Shown here: piece by piece, positions 22,280 to 31,898 of the stretch
Position numbering within the stretch: position 1 is the first letter of the stretch
Layout: each line of letters begins with the position of its first letter
The notes under the pieces: generated by a model
Seen by the model: the letters and a program-made list of their open reading frames with translations, nothing else
Told to the model about the DNA's origin: nothing
Databases searched by the model: none
Translations under genes and position numbers: made by a program
Source: Mesostigma viride
Taxonomy: Eukaryota; Streptophyta; Mesostigmatophyceae; Mesostigmatales; Mesostigmataceae
DNA length: 64,000 nt
NCBI GenBank assembly: GCA_009746045.1
Contig: RPFO01000079.1
Span: 52,501 to 116,500 of the forward strand
Direction: 5' to 3'

Positions 22280-22613
22280 ATCAACCTCGCAGCTGGGGAG
22301 CAGGCTGCCCAGCAGCTTAACGCGGTCCCGATACAGGACTCGAGAGCCGTCTAGGAGATAGAGGGGCGGCGGTGAGTTGGTGAGATGCTTCTAAGCCCTA
22401 CACTATGACCGCCCTTTCAGCTAGACGATGCCGCCGTTCACCACAGCCAGTTTCCCAGGCTGGCGGGTCGAACTCGGCTTTCTATCTCGCTAAATATTGG
22501 GCCGGCCCTGCTAAATATTAGGCCCTGCGCTATTAAGAATGCACCTAGCGGCTTAAACACAAGGGCTCTTCGCGAGCACCTGTGGAAAACCTCTAGAACT
22601 ACCTCCGATCCAG

Positions 22614-23288
22614 TGTTACATCGGACCCGAGCCGGACGGTGCGAAAGATCTAATCTAGTATAAGGTGCAGTTTAATACGCCGACATAGCCGCGCATCCGC
22701 GTACCGCGATAGCAAGCAAAGATCGCAGTAAATTGACTAACTGAGCCGCGGTTTATCCTCAGCTAGGCCTTATAGCATGATTAATTAATCTAGCTATATA
22801 ACACGGCATGTCATGAGGCAAATGACATCCGGATTAGTGCCCCTTGGTCTGAGAGAGTCGTCAACACTCGTTTCATTAATCATCAAACCAAAGAGAGAGA
22901 GTCCATCGTCCTCAGACCAATTTCACCTAGCTGCGCTACCAAGCTGGCAAGTTGGTGTGCAGGCGCGCCGACATGCGCGCCGATCTTCCAGATACTGCCG
23001 TCAAGCCCCATTGAATAGGTTCTGTATGACGTCTAGGGCCGGCCCGGCCCCTAGAAGATCTCGTACTTCTGGCTAGGCCCAAAATAAATGGTCCGAAACA
23101 CACAAAGTACCAAATAAACACACAAAGTCCCGAACTTAGGACATATTCCCAAATAAGTCCCGAATTGAGTCCTATAGTCCGGCGGACTATGAAAGCGAGC
23201 TATCGAAAGTCCCAAACGAATAACAAATGACTTTCGACTTATTTATTGAAGGCATTGTTACGCCCATACAAAGGTCTGGGCCGTAACA
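22614..23288 (-). repeat. 5' LTR of the non-autonomous element
   Basis: 675 bp partner of 18377-19043. The minus-strand sequence immediately downstream (TGGATCGGAGGTAGTTC) is the candidate primer-binding site. Confidence 0.85.
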
Positions 23289-23558
23289 CCTGGCCCAGCA
23301 ACAGCGGCGACGCGAGCTATGGCCGACCTACCTTCAGCTCCGGCAGAGCGCAAGGGGGAAGCCGGTATACTGGAGGGGGGCGGTCATCCACGTTGACCAC
23401 AAGCCCTGGCAGGCCCCCCCTGCCACCTCAGACTAGGGAATATATACCAGTAGTGTAGATTTGTCAGGCTTAGCCTAGCATGTGGCCCACGCGCATGTGC
23501 GCCCATAATGGCCCCCATTAATTAATTAATTAATGGGGGAGATGCCTGCCCGGGGGAG

Positions 23559-26500
23559 ATGCCCCCCCGCGGGCCAACGAGCTTGTCCACTACTGCCGCC
23601 TATATGGCATTGATGTGCTTGGGGTCCAAGAGCACCAACGCTCCTTTGAGGGCCCCGTTCAGCGTGTCACCCTCGCACTACAATGGCAACTGCTGTGCGG
23701 CCCGGCGCATGCACCGGGGCAGGGAGGAGTGGGCCTGCTGTGCTCCCCCACCGCTGCCGCCCAGCTCGTGGACCACAAACTTTGCTCGAATCGGATCCTT
23801 CAGTGCACTTTCCGCTCCCTTGAAGGACGGACCCCCATTATGCTCTCGGTAATTGTCGGATATGCCCCACATGCTGGGCACCCGGCCGAGGACCGCGCAG
23901 CGTTCTTCAACCAGTTGCTCGACATAGAGAAACAGATCCCACGTCAATACATCGTCGCCATCTTGGTGGATGCCAACGCGACCCTGCCCGGCCGTGGGCC
24001 GCGGGGGCTGCATGTATGCGCCGCGCCTAACCGATAGCAATTAATGCCAACACCCCCCTACTTGAGCAACTGCTCACTGAGGGGGACTTGACTGCTGCCA
24101 ATACGCTTTTTGCTAAACCGCCTGATGCACTAGTGACCTTTGTGGGCACCATGCGCAGGGCGGCTGGCTCAATGCTCCCTCGGCGGCGATGTGTATGCTT
24201 GGACTACATACTTGTGCGCAAGTGCTGGCGCTCTTCCGTCATCGATGCCCGTACGCTGACCACCCCCAGTGTCGCATCGGATCATCGCATGGTCACCGCA
24301 ACCTTGCGCCTACGTCTTCAGGCCCCTGCGCGCCGCCGCCCCCGGCCCCGCCCTGACTGGACCTGCTTACGCCCCGTCCGTGGGCGCAGGGAGAAGTGGT
24401 CAGCGGATGAGATACGCCGCGATGCAATCAGGTCTGCCTTTGTGGACGCGCAACCTTTGATGTACCTGGACGCAGAGGCGGTGTAGATCTCACGCCACCC
24501 TACGAACTGTTCATGCGATCGGTGGAGCTTGGCTCTAAGCTTCTCCCCGAGCAACCCCGCGCCCGACCAGCCCCGCTCCGTACCTGCGCGACGCCCGGGT
24601 GGTTGCCGCCCGGCTGGCGCTAGCGCAGGCCCGCCGCCGCGGGGAGGACCTGTACCCGTACCAGGAACCGCTTACTCAAGCATATATATTAAAAATATAA
24701 TTACTGTTTTAGGGTTTAGCATATATATACTGCCGCACATGCGGAGGAGGTGGAGACACTTGCCGCCGAAATCAATCGCCACACGGCCGCCAACCAGCAC
24801 AAGGCGGCCTGGCGCTCTCTCGACCGTCTCACCGGACGCCGGGAAACGCAACGGGCTGACATCCCAGGCACCCCCAGTGAACGCCTTGAGATTTGGTTCA
24901 GCTCCCACTGCTTGAGATTTGGTTCAGCAGAGGCCAAACTATCAGGGGCCCCTGGCCCGCCCCCCCCGCTTGACCCCGCTGCAGCTGCACGCCCTGCGGC
25001 CAGCCGAGGCGGCCCCATCGAGCCCCCGCAGGCGCCCACCAGCGAGACGGACTACCTGGTCCCACCGCCGGCTCTCCGGCCCCCTGGTGGACGGCCCCCA
25101 CGACGAGTGGACTCCCCAGGAATGGGCTGCTGCCATCTCCACCCTCCGCAATGATGCTGCCATGGGAGTGGACAATATTTCACCGGAGGTGGTTAAGATG
25201 CCTGAGCTTGAGCCCTTCCTCCGGGGTGTTTGCAACCGGATTCTACGAGATGGCCTCCCCCCGCCGACGTATTGGAAGACCGCTGTCGGGTCATGCTCTA
25301 CAAGGGCAAGGGGTCCGCCGCGGATACCGGCAACTACCGCGGCGTATGCCTCCAAAGCTGCGTGCTGAAAGTCTTCATGCGTCTCCTGCTGAACCGCATG
25401 CGCGCCAGCCTCGATCCCCACCTAGGTGAGTCCCAGATGGGCTTCCGTGTTGGTCGCAATTGTGTTATGGTCACTATTACCGCGCGCCGCCTGATCGAGG
25501 AAGTGGGCGCCTGGCCCCCGGCCTCTTGCCATTGCTATTGATCTTCGTGGATTACACCAAGGCATTCGATACGGTTACATGGGACGCCCTGTGGGTGGTC
25601 CTTCACCTGTTCCGTGTCCCATCGTACATCGTTGAGATCATCCGCCAGTTCTATGAAGGGTCCCAAGCCCAGGTCCGTACCGCCGACGGCGTCACTCCGG
25701 CGTTCCCCCTGCACACCGGGGTGTGGCAGGGCTGTGTGCTCTCCCCATATCTATTCATCATTATGGTGGACTATATTATGCGGCGTGCACAAGCCCGCTT
25801 CGCCCGGGTGGAGGGGCGCCCGCCGGGGATCGAGATCACGGAGTACGCCAGCTACGGCGGGGTTGACCCACCCTACCGCCTGAGCGATCTGATCTACGCT
25901 GATGACACGACACTCGTGGAAACCCCAGAGTCAGCCCAACTGTGGCTAGACAGCTTATCACTGGAAGCGCGGGCGGTGGGGCTTATGATCAGCAAGAAAA
26001 CGGAGGTCATGGCCATCGGCTTCCCTGCTGGGATAGCCCCACCCACCCTCCTCTTGCTGGACGGCAGCCCCGTCCCCCCGGCGACTCGCTTCAAGCTCCT
26101 TGGCAGCTGGCTTCCCTCCACGGCCGACGACATCAACACCCGCATTGGCCAGGCCTGGGCGGCCCTCCGCCGCCTCGACAGGTTCTGGACCTGTCGCTAC
26201 CTGAGTGAGCGACGCAAGCGCATTCTGTTCAAGGCCCTTGTCCTCAGCATCCTCCTTTATGGCTGCGAGGCGTGGACCCTGGACCAGGCGCTGAGCCAGC
26301 AGCTTGACGGCACCGTCACTCGAATGCTCCGTCATATCCTCGGCGTCCGCTACCAAGAACGCCGCACCCGGGCCGAGCTCTACTGCGAGCTCCCTCTTGT
26401 CACCCATACCATCCGACACCGCCGCCTCCTCTTTGCCGGCCATCTTGCCCGCACAGACCAGGTGAATACCGATGTGGGCCCTGCCGGGGGGCTTAAGACG

Positions 26501-26878
26501 GGCCAACCAGGTAGACACCTCCTCCTATGGCAGGGTCCCCTTGTCCCATCGCAACCCACTGGCAAACTTGCGCGCGCCGGGCACCGGCGCGGCGCGACCC
26601 GGACCTATGTGACACAACTGCTTGAAGATGCAGGGCTTCTGGGACTATCCGTACTCCGCGCCCGCATGATTGACAAGGAGAAATGGGCTGCCATCTGCGA
26701 TAAGCACCTTCCCGAGGGGTATGCTCCTGTTTTCTCCCCACGGGCCCCGCGGCCCGTTGCTAGCCAGGGTAGAAGTCCGCAGGTGGAGGTTATTGGTCCT
26801 GAGGATAGCCGCTACACTACCGCCTCGTCTGCCATTACAGTAGAGGACAGCTCGGATGAGGATTACATCCCCATCTAG
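23559..26878 (+). pseudogene. Family D LINE ORF2: APE endonuclease + reverse transcriptase, frameshifted
   Basis: Endonuclease part: GVQEHQRSFEG, VIVGYAPHAG, LVDANATLP (to about 24030), then after a frame change VCLDYILVRK and SDHRMVTATL. The N-terminal Asn motif is absent. RT part: MLYKGKG...DTGNYRGVCL, MGFRVGRNC; then the long open segment 25460-26878 with motif A FVDYTKAFDTVTW, motif B TGVWQGCVLSPYLF, motif C IYADDTTLVE, and a C-terminal domain with RRLLFAGHLARTDQVNTDVG, ending SSDEDYIPI. A tiny AT-tail insertion sits at 24690-24717. At least four frame breaks occur before 25460. Confidence 0.8.
24679..24728 (-). mobile_element. Ultra-short family B tail insertion
   Basis: AGCATATATAT at 24679-24689 and 24718-24728 brackets 28 bp that start with the family B 3' tail on the minus strand (TAAAAATATAATTACT) plus 12 unexplained bases. 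It interrupts the family D ORF2 spacer. Best read as a heavily 5'-truncated insertion with an 11-bp duplication. Confidence 0.55.
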
Positions 26879-27014
26879 TGCTTAACGGTTGGGGGATGAT
26901 GCAGACGATATTTGTTTAAACTTTTGTGTAATTATTTTTCTAATGAGATTAGCATAGTACTCCGTGGCATGCCTTGCGCATGACACGCAAGTACTTACTT
27001 ACTTACTTACTTAC

Positions 27015-27156
27015 GTAATTAATTAATTAGTTAATTAATTAATTAATTAATTAATTAATTAATTAATTAACTAATTAATTAATTAATTAATAGACACGTG
27101 ACTGCGTCACGTGAGCATAAGTCCGCAGTGGGAGGGGAACATGGGATGGAATGGAT
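27015..27156. repeat. ATTA/TTAA simple repeat and palindrome
   Basis: About 80 bp of AATTAATT units follow the ACTTACTT tail, then the palindromic CACGTGACTGCGTCACGTG (27096-27114), a motif seen in diverged form at about 27640. Confidence 0.6.
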
Positions 27157-27527
27157 GGTATAAGCTATCTAGGTCCTAGTAATGGCCCCCATTGATGATG
27201 CCTTCAGAATTTAGCCAAGCCCTGCCTATAATGGGACCCCCATGGATGTCGCATTAAGAATTTAGCCATGCTATGCCATGCAGAGAGATGCTCTCTGTCG
27301 AGAAGCCATGCCCTAGCTCTTGTATAGCCATGATGATCTTCCCCCACATGACATACTCCCCCTTAGCTGGGCATAGTGTGAAGATCCTGAGGGTGCAGGT
27401 GCCCTGGTGCACCTAGAGCAAGGGTACCTTACATTCCCACCCTTGCAGGAAGTAGCCCAGAATGTATTAAAAGCCATATGCCCCTTCTCAGGGATATGTG
27501 CTACATGTACTCCCAACGGAGTTATGT
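27157..27527 (+). mobile_element. ORF1-only LINE 3' UTR fragment
   Basis: Matches the 3' region of the copies ending at 2276 and 38936 (TGCCCTAGCTCTTGTATAGC, GGTGCAGGTGCCCTGGTGC, ending CAACGGAGTTATG). 5'-truncated; no ORF. Confidence 0.7.
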
Positions 27528-27780
27528 TTCTAATTAATTACCCATTAATCAATGTATATTTATTGTTTGATTAATTAATGGGTAAGCGTCCTTATTATCA
27601 AAGAGACAACTTGTTATATAACTAATTAGTTATTCTTACGTGACTGTGTCACGTCAGCATAATCCTTAAAAGGTATGATGAAATGGGAATGGAATGCTTA
27701 ACTATATTATCAAATTTGCCAAGCTAAAAGTCAAAAAAACTAACAGCAGCTTGGTACTCACCCCAGCCACGCAACTAACT
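27528..27780. other. Gene-free sequence with an AT hairpin
   Basis: 27538-27590 forms an inverted repeat (TTACCCATTAATCAA against TTGATTAATTAATGGGTAA). GGGTAAGCGTCCTTA and part of this motif also precede the LINE at 17003-17035. Confidence 0.5.
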
Positions 27781-27809
27781 GCAGCTCCTACCTGCAGCAT
27801 CTTATGCTT

Positions 27810-27945
27810 CGCGCGGGTGACCCCGAAGGAATGGGGTCACATTGCTTAGAGTTTGTTTGGTTACTTGTGACAGTAATCAAGACAACGCTTCGCGAGGGTG
27901 ACCCCAAAGGAATGGGGTGACTGTGCTCAAAGTTCGTCATCTCTG
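27810..27945. repeat. Tandem stem-loops downstream of the HTTM gene
   Basis: Two related units about 80 bp apart. The first has a perfect 8-bp stem GTGACCCC (27817-27824) with GGGGTCAC (27833-27840). The second has GTGACCCC (27898-27905) with an imperfect partner at about 27913-27921. They lie 20-150 bp past the stop codon of the minus-strand gene, so they would be in its 3' UTR if transcribed that far. Confidence 0.5.
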
Positions 27946-27961
27946 AGTGGCGTAGTTGACC

Positions 27962-30900
27962 TTAGAATTGCCCATTTCGACCACAAGTTACCACTTCTCT
28001 GTACCCAATACTTGGCGGCCCCCTAGTGATTGGTGATGTCGGAGGCAGCACAGGACTTATCAAGGCTGCAATCTCGACCTGGGTGAGGACCAGCTGCTCG
28101 CCAGGGCCAAGGTCAGGGCCGCCCACGTGGCCCTGGAGAAGCTCAGGGAAGTTACAGAAGAAGCTGCTCCCGAGGTGGTGCAAGCGAGATGACAGCTTCT
28201 CAGTCTCCCTCTTCTTCCAAATGAAATAAGTAAAAAACTTCCAAAAATGGTTCCGGAATAGTCCCTTCGTGTTAGCCACGTTATCTGAAAACAGCGCTGC
28301 CTTATCAGCCACAGGCTGCCAGAGCGTGCCAGCATGCCGCTTTATAGACTCGCATTCCCTGGCCTGCACAGCTTCCTTACGCCTGCTGGCTGGAGCATCG
28401 CCATTATTAGCCACACTCGAGCCATTGCCAGCAAGTACCTGCCTGTCGGAGTCCAGGCCATATTGCCCACACGAGCGAGTCACAAAACACCAGGCATCCC
28501 TGAGCAGGCTCTTGCGCGCACCCTTCAGCACTTTGAAAAGATCCACATCCCACTGGCAACAACTGGCCGCCACTTGCTGCTGCTGAAAATGCTGAAGCTG
28601 CTGCATCGGACGCTGACCTGGATCCTGGGACGGCCGGCTGCCACGGGGGTTCGCTCCATCATCGCTCCCCGCCGACATAGACACATCCCCAGCAGCACAG
28701 ACGCTGACATTCTTTCCTCCTGCGCCTACCACCTGCACAGAACCCACCACCACCCACCACCGCACCGCATGGGCAGGGGGGCTGAACACACTTACGTTCT
28801 GGTCTATATTTAGCACACGAGCCAGCTTGCCGCCGTCCACCTTCTCTATCAGCCCCAGGTTTCCCGCATTCTCCAGCAGTGCGTAGGCAAACAACACCCA
28901 CATGAATGCCGCCACCAGCCGCCGCGTGGTATGCTGGCACCACACACCCAGCCGCCCGGTTTGCCCACGCCGGCGCCCAGACGCCTGCTTCCCAGAAGCA
29001 TCAACGCTGCCTTTCTCCCCCTTCTCTAGTGCAGACAGGACCTTTCCTGGCAGCTCGCCGCACCCTGCGACCTCTCCCTTGCAGCCTATCTGAGCACCTG
29101 CATAGCGCTGCGGCCTGGACACAGTCGTGGATGACCAATCGAGCCACGCAGTGAGCCACCAGGCGAGCCCACCGTGCAGCCACCCTGGGCACAGCTGCAG
29201 GAGGCGGCCACCAGGGAACATGGACACCACCTTCCTCGCCGCCGCCTGCCCCACCAGCGTCTCCTTCCCGTCCGCAAGCCACCAGCCGGACAGAGAGGAG
29301 GGCACGCGAGTCGACCCGTGGGTGCTGGCACACGCGCCCGGTTGCGCGTTTCCAAAGCCCCCAAAGGGCGCCTTGCCCGCTGCTGACGCCATGCCGGTCG
29401 AAATGCCTTTCCTGCCAAGGCTAGCCTGCCAGCGACCTATGCTGAGACCTTGGCCTTTATGCTCCGACCTCCGCGCCCCCGCGCTATTGCTGTCAGGGCT
29501 TGGGGGCGTGACGTCGTCAGAACCATGGCGTCCTTCCATCCCGGGAAGCCCCCTCCCAACCTGCTCCCCCGGGCCGTCTGCACCCCCCCCAGCGCAACCA
29601 TCACTATGACCCGTGGCCCAGCGCGTGCTGACTCGGCCCAACGTGGCCGCACCCACGAGGCAGCAAAGCAGCGGCAAGGGCCGCGCGGTGCTCTCGGCAC
29701 CCGTCACGTCCGGGCTGATTCCTGGCCCTGCTGGCCTCCGCACATACAAGATGAGCGGCGCTCGTGCACCAACTTCCCGTGCTTGCGTTTCATTGTCGCC
29801 ACGCTTGCCTTTCCCACAGCCATGCAACGGATCCAGCCCTGTCTCAGAACCAGCCCAGCCATGCACCCGTGTGCTACTGTCACCCGCACCAGCGTCCGTG
29901 CTACCACCACCCGCCTCTGTCCCGCCATCCCCACTTCCCGGCGGCCAGCCCGCCCAGTCCCAAAAGGGTGACGGCAGCAGAATCACCGCGCTGTTTATGC
30001 CCAGCACCTGGTGCATCCCCACGGCCATGACCGCCATGATCCCCGCGTGCAGCGAGACGAGGAGTGCGACGGGCAAGGCCCGCGCCCACCGGTCCGCCCG
30101 CGTCGCCAGAATTAGCGCCGGTGCCGCACTCTCCAAGACCATCGTGGCTGCCGTGAGGACTTGGAGCACCACACGGGGCAACGCCAGCAGTAGCTTACCG
30201 GGTAGCGGCCGCACAATGTGCGCATAGTTCATACCATAGTAGAGCGCAGAGAACTCCGGCGGTGTCCACTCGGGCACCCACCGAGGGCGCAACCGGTTGA
30301 TAACCACGAGGACATAGATCAGCGCCACCTGCAGGGTGAGGCCTGCCGTGGCCGCGCTACAGCACAAGTCACGGCTAAACAAACGGTCCCCGTTGATGCC
30401 CCCATCGCTGCTAGCCGTGCTGGCATCCGCGCCCGCGCCAGGGCTCAGGATGCCTGCTCCTGAATGTTGCTGGCATCCGGCCCCGGGGCGTTCCCCTCGC
30501 GCCGCAACCGAGGGGTTGCTGGCGTCATGAGGGGCTTCTCCGTGGGCCCCTGCCGCCCTGTTCGTACGCTGGGGGCGCCCAGTAGGGGCACCGTGCGACG
30601 CCTCTCCCTGAGAGACAACCCCACGGCCGGCCGTGGGATATCGAAGCGCATCCAGGGACCACATTTGCTCCACGGGGAGGAACATAGTCCACAGCAGCAG
30701 CGTCAAAAGGATGCGGTCGCTGCCGCTTACAACCAGGGGGCACTGACGCCCGACCCTGGCCCAGTAAAGTAGGAAAGAGGCGACGCTGGCCGCGCGCGTG
30801 TGCAGGCCGAGCGTGAGCAGGACGGCGGCGAGGAGCTGGGTGGCCAGGAGGGCCCCCTGGAGCCAGTACGGGCCGCGGTAAAAGGCGACGGACTGGAGGG

Positions 30901-31312
30901 CGCGCTCGGCAACGTGGTCCCAGGAGAGCGCGGTGTCGTGGGCTCCAGCATTACGATCAGTGTCAGGATCATGCTGAACCTTGTGGGGGATTCGTGCGTA
31001 CAGGACGTCCGTGGGCGCCATGATGGCCCCGTTCCCACTCGTGTGGAAGAGCAGGTCCAGCCCATCGGCCCACATCCAGCACTCATACGCGAGGTGCAGG
31101 CCGACCAGGACGCGCCAGGTGGCGAGCGCGCGGAGGTCGAGCGAGAGCGTGGCCTGCCCGCGCGCCGCCAGGTGTCGCGATACATTGCCGGCACTGGAAA
31201 GAATGCCACTCACCAGCCCTGGAGGCCTTATCGGCTCCTTGTTGGGCTGAGAGTTAGGCCTGGTAGGCATACTAGGCATAGCAGGCCTAGTACGCATATC
31301 AGTAGGCATCAA
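27962..31312 (-). CDS. HTTM-domain (vitamin K-dependent gamma-carboxylase-like) membrane protein
   Basis: Single open frame of 1116 codons and the only convincing host gene. The N-terminus is a short basic tail. LDLRALATWRVLVGLHLAYE (about 58-77) is the first membrane segment, followed by LQGALLATQLLAAVLLTLGL and the HTTM signature RQCPLVVSGSDRILLTLLLW, then FLPVEQMWSLD at about 211-221. Further membrane segments include LQVALIYVLVVINRL and the stretch around LPVALLVSLHAGIMAVMAVG. The C-terminal family features are NVSVFSPPAHAVRWWVVVG and LFRNHFWKFFTYF. Two low-complexity inserts (about 225-320 and 455-690) make it larger than typical bacterial HTTM proteins. The family includes animal gamma-glutamyl carboxylase; whether this protein carboxylates is unknown. 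I see no intron. Start choice: first ATG pair of the open frame. Confidence 0.8.
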   Translation of the reverse strand: MMPTDMRTRPAMPSMPTRPNSQPNKEPIRPPGLVSGILSSAGNVSRHLAARGQATLSLDLRALATWRVLVGLHLAYECWMWADGLDLLFHTSGNGAIMAPTDVLYARIPHKVQHDPDTDRNAGAHDTALSWDHVAERALQSVAFYRGPYWLQGALLATQLLAAVLLTLGLHTRAASVASFLLYWARVGRQCPLVVSGSDRILLTLLLWTMFLPVEQMWSLDALRYPTAGRGVVSQGEASHGAPTGRPQRTNRAAGAHGEAPHDASNPSVAARGERPGAGCQQHSGAGILSPGAGADASTASSDGGINGDRLFSRDLCCSAATAGLTLQVALIYVLVVINRLRPRWVPEWTPPEFSALYYGMNYAHIVRPLPGKLLLALPRVVLQVLTAATMVLESAAPALILATRADRWARALPVALLVSLHAGIMAVMAVGMHQVLGINSAVILLPSPFWDWAGWPPGSGDGGTEAGGGSTDAGAGDSSTRVHGWAGSETGLDPLHGCGKGKRGDNETQAREVGARAPLILYVRRPAGPGISPDVTGAESTARPLPLLCCLVGAATLGRVSTRWATGHSDGCAGGGADGPGEQVGRGLPGMEGRHGSDDVTPPSPDSNSAGARRSEHKGQGLSIGRWQASLGRKGISTGMASAAGKAPFGGFGNAQPGACASTHGSTRVPSSLSGWWLADGKETLVGQAAARKVVSMFPGGRLLQLCPGWLHGGLAWWLTAWLDWSSTTVSRPQRYAGAQIGCKGEVAGCGELPGKVLSALEKGEKGSVDASGKQASGRRRGQTGRLGVWCQHTTRRLVAAFMWVLFAYALLENAGNLGLIEKVDGGKLARVLNIDQNVSVFSPPAHAVRWWVVVGSVQVVGAGGKNVSVCAAGDVSMSAGSDDGANPRGSRPSQDPGQRPMQQLQHFQQQQVAASCCQWDVDLFKVLKGARKSLLRDAWCFVTRSCGQYGLDSDRQVLAGNGSSVANNGDAPASRRKEAVQARECESIKRHAGTLWQPVADKAALFSDNVANTKGLFRNHFWKFFTYFIWKKRETEKLSSRLHHLGSSFFCNFPELLQGHVGGPDLGPGEQLVLTQVEIAALISPVLPPTSPITRGPPSIGYREVVTCGRNGQF

Positions 31313-31898
31313 TTGCTGACTGTGCTGCCGACTGGCTGCGCGCGCGCATGCCTGACTCCACGGATATCGAGGTCACTGGCTGCGGAACTTCAGTCACTGC
31401 AGTACTGCCACGGGGCACGTGGGTCAACAACACGGTAAAAGCCTCCGGCCAGTGCAAGAGCGCCCAGTGCTTTGAATCAGTGGATACCAAGTCAATCCCA
31501 GAAAACAATAGCCAGCAAATACCGGCAAACTGGAAGGGCTTGTTCACAGCACGGTGATTCACTAACCGAGACTGCTTCACGAGAGTGCGAGACTGCTAAT
31601 CGATTGCCCTCCTTTGGCACCAAAGTGACCAACGCCGAAAATTTTAGGGAATTCTACTCAGCCGGCGCCGTGCCGGCAGGGTTGGGGGCCGGCCGGCGGA
31701 ATTTTTTGGTGGGGGGTGTGGTGTTTGGTGAAGACAGCTACTTCTGGACGCAATTTCCTATCAGACATTGGTAGGTATGAGACAATTAATGATGACTTCT
31801 TATATTGCCGATGATGATGACAAGTGATGACATTGTCAATCAATCAATTGCCGCCTTGCCGGCGGAAGCCACACTACAGTATTGTATTTTTTTGGAGG
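31313..31898. other. Upstream region of the HTTM gene
   Basis: No further gene seen. This should contain the HTTM promoter, but no TATA box or known operator stands out. Confidence 0.35.

Larger units (their letters stand above)
20750..22381 (-). mobile_element. Family C LINE, 5'-truncated, inserted in the LTR element
   Basis: Minus strand: RT thumb and C-terminal domain, 3' UTR with unexpanded CCAT units, ATTA tail (20750-20768). The 13-bp duplication GAGATGCTTCTAA lies at 20737-20749 and 22382-22394. The 5' end is cut after the RT core, with GAG microhomology. It is interrupted by the solo LTR 20873-21612. Confidence 0.9.
18377..23288 (-). mobile_element. Non-autonomous LTR retrotransposon
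   Basis: Two direct repeats, 18377-19043 and 22614-23288, are bounded by TGTTAC.../...GTAACA-type ends and flanked by the 5-bp duplication CCTGG (18372-18376 and 23289-23293). On the minus strand a polypurine tract GGGGAAGGGAGGAG abuts the 3' LTR (19044-19057), and TGGATCGGAGGTAGTTC follows the 5' LTR where a primer-binding site belongs; together these fix the orientation. Removing the nested LINE (20750-22381) leaves only about 1.9 kb of internal DNA with no gag, RT or integrase. It must borrow its enzymes. Confidence 0.85.
17189..23436 (+). pseudogene. Family D LINE ORF1, frameshifted and split by an LTR element
   Basis: Starts at 17189 (MRSKRPSTQRSLADAL), with an early frame change near 17230. 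It then reads RALVVAQQPPGLNASPSASPDPKRARSADK to 18089, shifts frame near 18030, and continues KQQALDLREEADIARRSHNVIVKHFD to the LTR insertion at 18377. After the LTR element (from 23294) it resumes with the conserved AQQQRRRELWPTYLQLR-type C-terminus and ends at 23436. It is homologous throughout to the ORF1 at 465-1849, with about the same length. Expected role: RNA-binding RNP protein of the LINE. Confidence 0.6.
17037..27020 (+). mobile_element. L1-type LINE, family D, split by an LTR element
   Basis: The leader GAGCCACGAGCCACGAGG (from about 17041) and ORF1 (17189-18376, resuming at 23294) are interrupted by the LTR element 18377-23288 with CCTGG duplicated. ORF2 runs 23559-26878. A short 3' UTR ends in ACTTACTT repeats (about 26990-27014). 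A perfect palindrome at 23513-23540 (CCCCC, ATTA units, GGGGG) lies between ORF1 and ORF2, and the first endonuclease motif is missing. The ORF2 part could therefore be a separate adjacent insertion rather than the same element. Confidence 0.65.

Noticed and set aside
24704..24716. TTTTAGGG as a telomere-repeat seed
   Set aside because: A single unit only; one 8-mer in 64 kb is expected by chance.
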